From contig NZ_CP012023.1 of the NCBI RefSeq assembly GCF_001308265.1, positions 2,928,932-2,992,931 of the forward strand: a DNA stretch of 64,000 nucleotides, given 5' to 3'. Position numbers and translations under genes: made by a program. The notes under the pieces were generated by a model that was not told where the DNA came from, ran no database searches, and worked only from the letters and a program-made list of their open reading frames with translations. Shown in pieces: positions 63,391-64,000 of the stretch (position 1 is its first letter; each line of letters starts with the position of its first letter). This DNA comes from Celeribacter marinus (GTDB lineage: Bacteria; Pseudomonadota; Alphaproteobacteria; Rhodobacterales; Rhodobacteraceae).

Positions 63391-64000
63391 TGACCTCGAC
63401 GACATCCACCCGCTCTTTCACGGTGCGCCCTCGACCACCGAATTCAAAAAGCTACGCAAACGGATTGTGCGCAATACACGCGAAGCGATTGAGCAGTACG
63501 GCATGATCGAACGCGGCGCGAAATGGTTGGTGTGCCTCTCGGGCGGAAAAGACAGCTATACGCTTTTGGCCGTCCTGTATGAGCTCAAATGGCGTGGACT
63601 TTTGCCTGTCGAGTTGATCGCCTGCAACCTAGATCAGGGTCAGCCCAACTTTCCCGCAACGGTTTTGCCCGCGTTTCTTGAGAAAATGGGCGTTCCGCAC
63701 CGCATTGAATACCAAGACACCTACTCCATTGTGATGGACAAAGTCCCTGCGGGGCGCACCTTTTGCGCGCTATGTTCGCGCCTGCGCCGTGGCAACCTGT
63801 ACCGAATTGCCCGCGAAGAGGGTTGTTCTGCGGTTGTGCTCGGCCATCACCGTGATGACATCTTGGAAACCCTGTTTATGAACCTGTTCCACGGCGGCCG
63901 CCTCGCGACGATGCCTCCGAAATTGGTCAACGAAGAGGGCGACCTCTTTCTCTATCGCCCCCTTGCCCACGTGGCCGAAGTCGATTGTGAGAAATTTGCA
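63383..64000 (+). CDS. ttcA: tRNA-cytidine(32) 2-sulfurtransferase TtcA (partial, C-terminus beyond window)
   Basis: An open frame from ATG 63383 to the window edge (206 codons). After [15 protein letters not shown] it has [20 protein letters not shown] (the PP-loop SGGKDS near residue 55), [32 protein letters not shown] (the CxxC that binds [4Fe-4S]) and [20 protein letters not shown]. TtcA thiolates C32 of some tRNAs. AAGGA lies eight bases upstream. It follows yidD as in other Rhodobacteraceae; yidC is expected next. Confidence 0.95.
   Translation, partial: MPDDLDDIHPLFHGAPSTTEFKKLRKRIVRNTREAIEQYGMIERGAKWLVCLSGGKDSYTLLAVLYELKWRGLLPVELIACNLDQGQPNFPATVLPAFLEKMGVPHRIEYQDTYSIVMDKVPAGRTFCALCSRLRRGNLYRIAREEGCSAVVLGHHRDDILETLFMNLFHGGRLATMPPKLVNEEGDLFLYRPLAHVAEVDCEKFA

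Overview
This window looks like the chromosome of an alphaproteobacterium of the family Rhodobacteraceae, most likely the marine Roseobacter group. The reasons are the gene content and order: glnD-murJ-trpS-usp-nfu-rimI; a luxR/luxI quorum-sensing pair; the ethylmalonyl-CoA pathway genes ccr, ecm, mch and mcl2; a compact TCA-cycle region (sdhBADC, mdh, sucCDAB, lpd); the Roseobacter-type TauE plus TIGR02186 pair; and rpmH-rnpA-yidD-ttcA. The genus cannot be fixed by eye. I see no insertion sequence, prophage or CRISPR array. This is mostly core chromosome with a few accessory or decayed spots.

Layout. 1-6.1 kb: a partial rpoH heat-shock sigma gene runs off the left edge; then cobU and a CobC-like phosphatase, a glutathione S-transferase, the competence ATPase comM (with a CtrA-like box upstream), and the leftward gshB, yraN and rsmI. 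6.2-15.3 kb: an LpoA-like lipoprotein, glnD, murJ, a rhomboid-like protein whose catalytic histidine seems lost, trpS, a universal stress protein, the Fe-S carrier nfu, and rimI; tsaB, which I expect between nfu and rimI, is absent. 15.5-20.2 kb: a complete BMP-type (nucleoside-like) ABC importer. 20.3-25.5 kb: a TauE permease with its TIGR02186 partner, a RecD-like helicase, and a leftward cluster of a 69-aa protein, luxR and luxI behind an AT-rich promoter with a near-perfect CtrA box.

25.5-39.4 kb: central carbon metabolism. ccr and ecm diverge from a shared control region. After a DUF4329 protein, purine nucleoside phosphorylase and an aldo/keto reductase come the leftward sdhB, a lipoprotein, sdhA, sdhD and sdhC, then mch, DUF1737, nnrU, mcl2 and a second TauE permease. 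Together these genes cover acetyl-CoA assimilation (crotonyl-CoA to ethylmalonyl-CoA, methylsuccinyl-CoA, mesaconyl-CoA, malyl-CoA) and its exit into the TCA cycle. 39.5-50.5 kb: mdh, an alpha/beta-hydrolase-like protein of unknown role, and the sucC-sucD-sucA-sucB-(MAPEG)-lpd run. The regions upstream of sdhC and sucC carry arrays of the palindrome TGTGATCACA. Those two regions and that of mdh also share a CGCTAAC half-site. This suggests a TCA regulon under at least two factors.

50.5-64 kb: an acyl-CoA thioesterase, a GntR regulator, a metallopeptidase, tRNA-Ala, a 5'-truncated di-heme peroxidase remnant, a second GST, an amino-acid-type ABC transporter split over two divergent units, a photolyase-like protein with an apparently swapped domain order plus its TIGR03643 partner, tRNA-Arg, an orphan histidine kinase, a flavin disulfide reductase with a TVP38 membrane protein, and rpmH, rnpA, yidD and a partial ttcA at the right edge.

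All function calls rest on reading motifs and recalling families. No search was run.
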